Below, in pieces: positions 60,778 through 64,000 of a stretch of 64,000 nucleotides of DNA. The stretch is taken from contig NZ_CP182486.1 of NCBI RefSeq assembly GCF_052327305.1, forward strand, positions 2,232,001 to 2,296,000, read 5' to 3'. The notes under the pieces are model-generated. The model made no database searches and was not told where the DNA came from. It saw only the letters and a list, made by a program, of their open reading frames with translations. The translations under genes and the position numbers were made by a program. This stretch comes from Sphingobium sp052327305 (GTDB lineage: Bacteria; Pseudomonadota; Alphaproteobacteria; Sphingomonadales; Sphingomonadaceae). Numbering within the stretch: position 1 is the first letter of the stretch; every line of letters begins with the position of its first letter.

Positions 60778-61998
60778 TCAGTCTTCGATCGCGGCGAGCG
60801 GGTTGGATGCGCCGCTCGTCACGGCACCCTGCGCGCGCGCCTGTCCTTCCGCGCGGGCGATGTAACCCTTCGACTTCTCGACTTCGTTCGACAGGGTGTT
60901 GACGGTCGTCTTCATGTTTTCGAGCGCCTTGAGCTTGAAGGTGTCGATATTGTCCATCGTGTCGTAGATGTTCTGGAACGCGCGCTGCAGCGTCTCGATG
61001 GGAATGGTGCTGCTTGCTGCCTGCTCGTGAATCTGCGCCGTCTGGCTCTTGAGCAGCTCGCCGGTGGAATCGATGATGTTTGCCGTGGTGGTGTTAAGCG
61101 CGGTGATTTGTTCCAGCACCAGCCGCTGGCCGGAAAGCGCCTGTGCAACGGTGACGGCGGTGCGCAGCGCGGCAACGGTGGTTGTGGAGGCGCGATCGAC
61201 GCCCTTCACCAGCTCGACATTGTTCTTCTTGACCAGATCGAGCGCGAGATACCCCTGCACCGTGACCGCCATCTGGGTCAGCAGATCCTGGGTGCGCTGG
61301 CGCACGTAGAAGAGCGCACTTTCGCGGATCGCCTTTGCTTTGGCGGGGTCGCTCGAATCCAGTTCGAGCGCCTTTGCTTCCAGCCGGGCATCCATCGTCT
61401 TGGCGATGTGGATCATCTGCTCCAGGCGGCCCATGGTCGCCCACATGTTCTGCCGCTCCACGTCGATCGCGGCATTGTCCTTCACCAGCACGTCCTTGCC
61501 CGAAGCGAGGGAACCAAGGATCGAGTTGATGTGCGTCTGGCTCGACTTGTAGCTGTCGAAATAGTTGCGCATCTTGTTGCCGAAGGGGATGATGCCGAAG
61601 AGCTTCTTTGGGGCAGTCAGATTGCCCCGCCGGCCCGGATCGAGATCCTCGACCGTGCGACGCAGTTCGGCGAGGTCCGCGCCTACGCTTACGTCGCTGT
61701 CCATCGCGCGCACCGGGCGATCGAGGAAGCGGTTGGAATGGCCGGCGGCGTCCGCGATTTCCTTGCGGCCCATATTGGTGATCTGGTCGACCTTTATGCC
61801 GAATTCGGGCGAATTGGCGTCGAGTGCGGCCAGTTCTTCGACGAAGCTTCCCACCTTCTCGTCGAGCTTGCTCTTCTTTTCCTCGTCGATCGGCACCAGT
61901 CCGGCTGCCTTCGCCGGTGCGATCACGGGAACCGGCTCGGGCGGCGTCAGATTGAGTTCAGTCGCGGTCGCAGTCGTCGTCGGGGCGCTTGTCGCCAT
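60778..61998 (-). CDS. TelA-family toxic anion resistance protein
   Basis: A 406-residue soluble, mostly helical protein of the TelA/KlaA family. Recognisable regions are KLFGIIPFGNKMRNYFDSYKSSQ (quoted: KLFGIIPFGNKMRNYF), LDLVKKNNVELVKGVDRASTTTVAALRTAV (in parts: NNVELVKGVDRASTTTVAAL) and QIHEQAASSTIPIETLQRAF. The family is linked to tellurite and antimicrobial tolerance; the mechanism is unclear. ATG 61998 has GGAGGAT upstream. It is the first gene of the two-gene unit. Confidence 0.92.
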   Translation of the reverse strand: MATSAPTTTATATELNLTPPEPVPVIAPAKAAGLVPIDEEKKSKLDEKVGSFVEELAALDANSPEFGIKVDQITNMGRKEIADAAGHSNRFLDRPVRAMDSDVSVGADLAELRRTVEDLDPGRRGNLTAPKKLFGIIPFGNKMRNYFDSYKSSQTHINSILGSLASGKDVLVKDNAAIDVERQNMWATMGRLEQMIHIAKTMDARLEAKALELDSSDPAKAKAIRESALFYVRQRTQDLLTQMAVTVQGYLALDLVKKNNVELVKGVDRASTTTVAALRTAVTVAQALSGQRLVLEQITALNTTTANIIDSTGELLKSQTAQIHEQAASSTIPIETLQRAFQNIYDTMDNIDTFKLKALENMKTTVNTLSNEVEKSKGYIARAEGQARAQGAVTSGASNPLAAIED

Positions 61999-62158
61999 GG
62001 TTTCATATCCTCCGTGAGTGTTATATTAGGCTATAACACCCGTGCATCAAGGGCACTCTTGTCTTGCCCATGATAGCGCCGCGCGGCCCGGAGGGAAGGG
62101 GCGCGATCAGCTCCCTACTGTGAACTCGCTTCGCTAAGCTCGCATGGGGACTGGTTCG

Positions 62159-62653
62159 TTAGACCGCCACGCGCTGCCTTCCGCCGCGCACTAGCTTCCA
62201 GCCCAGCCAGACAGTGGCGACAAGAACAATACCCTGCACGATCGCGAAGGGTGGCTCGTTGCCATTGGGCGCTAGTGCATTGAGAGCCGGCACTTTAAGG
62301 AACGACTGGACGACCAGCACGAACAGATTGAACCAGAGCGAGACGGTCGCGGTGACTGCATAGACGGTGCGTGCCCGGCCCTTGCCGCCAAATCCGTAGA
62401 GCGCGAGGAGGGCGATGACCATGACGATCGTCGCGATCACGCCGGTGATGAATGCGGGTGTGATGCTGGCAGCCGGAAAGAGGAAGCCGGTGAGGCTGGT
62501 GAGCGCCGTGGTGCCCAGAAAAAGCGCCTGCGCTCGGGGGAGCCATGCGCCACGCGCCCATGCGACGAGCGCGAATATCCCGGAAAAGATACCCAGAAAG
62601 CTGATGATGACATGCAGGAGCGTGAACTGGGGAATGGTAAGACCGAGGATCAT
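62159..62653 (-). CDS. Small polytopic membrane protein of unknown function
   Basis: A 164-residue protein with five predicted membrane helices (starting near residues 10, 35, 57, 80 and 128). I do not recognise a named family. ATG 62653 follows AAAGGAC; the open frame to 62917 is hydrophilic and not coding in appearance. It follows the telA promoter region and is transcribed toward it, with telA starting 160 bases further on. Confidence 0.75.
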   Translation of the reverse strand: MILGLTIPQFTLLHVIISFLGIFSGIFALVAWARGAWLPRAQALFLGTTALTSLTGFLFPAASITPAFITGVIATIVMVIALLALYGFGGKGRARTVYAVTATVSLWFNLFVLVVQSFLKVPALNALAPNGNEPPFAIVQGIVLVATVWLGWKLVRGGRQRVAV

Positions 62654-62934
62654 GACACAGGTCCTTTCAGGCTTGGATGACGATGCCGTATCTATTCCGG
62701 CTCGAGAGGCTGCCGTGCCGGACAAAGCGTCCGGACTTGTTCGCGACTGGAGAGAAGATGATGCATTTTGGGGGCGAGCGGGATCGGCGGAACCGACAAT
62801 GTTACGGGCCAGAACCGACATCGCGCTGATGCTATTCGGGACAGGCGCGCGGTTCATCCAATTGCTTTTTGCCGGAAAAACCTCTGAATAGCGTGTGGTA
62901 GCCAAGGGGATTGGCACGCAATCGGGGGCATAAC

Positions 62935-64000
62935 TTGTTAGCTAAAAGTATCGGAAGGCTCGGGTTCGCAGTCTTGATGATGTCGTGCTCAGGGCAGGCG
63001 CTCGCCGGCCCGCGCGATGTTCGCTATGCGCCTCAGGCGGCTTGGATCGTGCCCCCGCCTGCGGCGACAGAAACGGCGCCGCCGGAAGGCGCCCCGATCA
63101 AGATTGGTTATTATGATTTCCAGACGCGGGCTTCGTCCAAGGGTGTCGAGAGTTACACAGCCTATCGGCTAAAAATTTTGAAGCCTGAAGCGCTGGGTGT
63201 CGGCAATATCACAATCGCATGGAACCCGGAGGCGGGGGACATCAGCGTCCATACGCTCCGCATCATTCGCTCCGGCCAGACCATTGATGTTCTCAAAGGG
63301 ACGCGCTTCCGCGTCATTCAGCAGGAAGCGAATCTCGATGTAGCGATGCTGAGTGGCATATTGACGGCGGTCCTTCAGGTTCCCGGTCTGGCAGTGAATG
63401 ACGAGATCGAGTTCGCAATGACCGTGAGACAGCGTGATCCCACGCTGGGTGATCGCATCTTTGGCGCGACGCAGCTGCCTGTGGCGGGACTTTCGGGTGC
63501 ATTTCGCTCGCGACTGAGCTGGCCCCGGGCTCTTCCGCTGCGCTGGCGCGGTTCGAGCGATCTCGGGCCGCTCGCGGTTGAGAACGGCTATGGGGGCGAT
63601 AATCTCGTCGCGGTCGACCTGCGTGATCCGCCGCCGCCGTTATTGACCGAGGGCGCTCCACCGCGTCTCAATATCCGCCGCGTCGTGGAGTATAGCGATT
63701 TCGCCGACTGGGCTGATGTTGCACACCACATGCTGCCCCTCTTCGAACGGGCGGCAGTGCTCGAGCCCAAGTCCCCCCTGCGTGCCGAGATCGCGAGGCT
63801 TGCTGCTGCTTCAGACGATCCGTTGACACGCGCGGCAGCAGCGTTGCGCTTCGTGCAGGATCAGGTGCGATACGTTTATGTGGGGTTGGACGGTGGCAAT
63901 TATCGCCCCGCGAGCATCGATGAAACATGGGCGCGCCGCTTTGGTGATTGCAAGGCGAAAACGGCGCTGCTTCTCGCCATCCTGCGGGAAATGGGGATAA
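62935..64000 (+). CDS. DUF3857 / transglutaminase-like protein (5' part)
   Basis: A partial gene of at least 355 residues that runs off the window end. The TTG at 62935, seven bases after GGGGG, gives a signal peptide (MLAKSIGRLGFAVLMMSC, SGQALA). A DUF3857-type beta domain follows (YYDFQTRASSKGVESYTAYR through about residue 165), then a transglutaminase-like domain. Its catalytic Cys lies in the block YRPASIDETWARRFGDCKAK (Cys about residue 338). The His and Asp of the triad would be beyond the window. Such proteins are exported and of unknown substrate. No stop codon is seen in frame. Confidence 0.88.
   Translation, partial: MLAKSIGRLGFAVLMMSCSGQALAGPRDVRYAPQAAWIVPPPAATETAPPEGAPIKIGYYDFQTRASSKGVESYTAYRLKILKPEALGVGNITIAWNPEAGDISVHTLRIIRSGQTIDVLKGTRFRVIQQEANLDVAMLSGILTAVLQVPGLAVNDEIEFAMTVRQRDPTLGDRIFGATQLPVAGLSGAFRSRLSWPRALPLRWRGSSDLGPLAVENGYGGDNLVAVDLRDPPPPLLTEGAPPRLNIRRVVEYSDFADWADVAHHMLPLFERAAVLEPKSPLRAEIARLAAASDDPLTRAAAALRFVQDQVRYVYVGLDGGNYRPASIDETWARRFGDCKAKTALLLAILREMGI

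Overview
The window reads as a chromosomal segment of a GC-rich alphaproteobacterium, most probably Sphingomonadales. This is inferred from gene content: an alphaproteobacterial-type serC-serA pair with a candidate serC leader RNA, a long oligomer-type TonB-dependent receptor, an EipA/DUF1134 protein, a DUF1285-Nudix-CCA enzyme operon and two extensin-like proteins. Nearly all of it is ordinary core genome. There is no prophage, transposase, CRISPR array or rRNA operon. Genes are densely packed on both strands, with many 4-bp start/stop overlaps and several convergent 3' overlaps. TTG or GTG starts are fairly common.

Layout. 0-5.9 kb: 3' part of parC, a GGDEF/EAL protein, then a leftward operon DUF1285 - CoA-type Nudix hydrolase - CCA-adding enzyme. 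5.9-11.1 kb: GNAT enzyme, folB, a 2OG-Fe(II) oxygenase, an EVE-domain protein, two small exported proteins, a gene-poor 0.7 kb stretch, a P-loop kinase-like protein and thpR. 11.3-13.5 kb: groESL under a CIRCE operator. 13.7-19.8 kb: outer-membrane protein, SppA protease, TRIC-type channel, OmpA-like lipoprotein, CorC/HlyC-type membrane protein, GNAT. 19.8-21.2 kb: a three-gene leftward operon that includes a 33-residue membrane microprotein. 21.3-25.6 kb: purD and xseA head to head, sharing the CATG of their start codons, then an M23 peptidase and an exported protein. 25.6-29.1 kb: AT-rich upstream region and a TonB-dependent receptor. 29.1-35.7 kb: hisZ, a phospholipase-D-like protein, serA, serC and a DUF4328 protein. 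35.7-42.4 kb: divergent extensin-like pair, LOG protein, membrane cytochrome c, pheA, sigma-54-driven glnK-amtB, MAPEG protein. 42.5-49.8 kb: a TetR-controlled RND efflux operon. 49.8-54.3 kb: EipA-like protein, hicAB toxin-antitoxin, uvrB, an orphan and possibly frameshifted ORF, tRNA-Gln. 54.4-58.3 kb: ppx/gppA - rlmE and DUF485 - actP. 58.3-64 kb: CPA1 Na+/H+ antiporter, TelA/XpaC-type pair, a small membrane protein and the 5' part of a DUF3857/transglutaminase protein.

The regulatory sites that can be read directly are the CIRCE element of groESL, a near-perfect -24/-12 promoter ahead of glnK, three related 14-bp palindromic sites around the efflux tetR, several hairpin terminators, and two copies of an ~80-bp double-hairpin repeat, one of them between serC and serA. 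The best candidates for undescribed biology are the OmpA-like / 33-aa / membrane-anchored helix-hairpin-helix operon, the unnamed small first gene of the efflux operon, and the palindrome-rich leader of the small exported protein at 8.6 kb.
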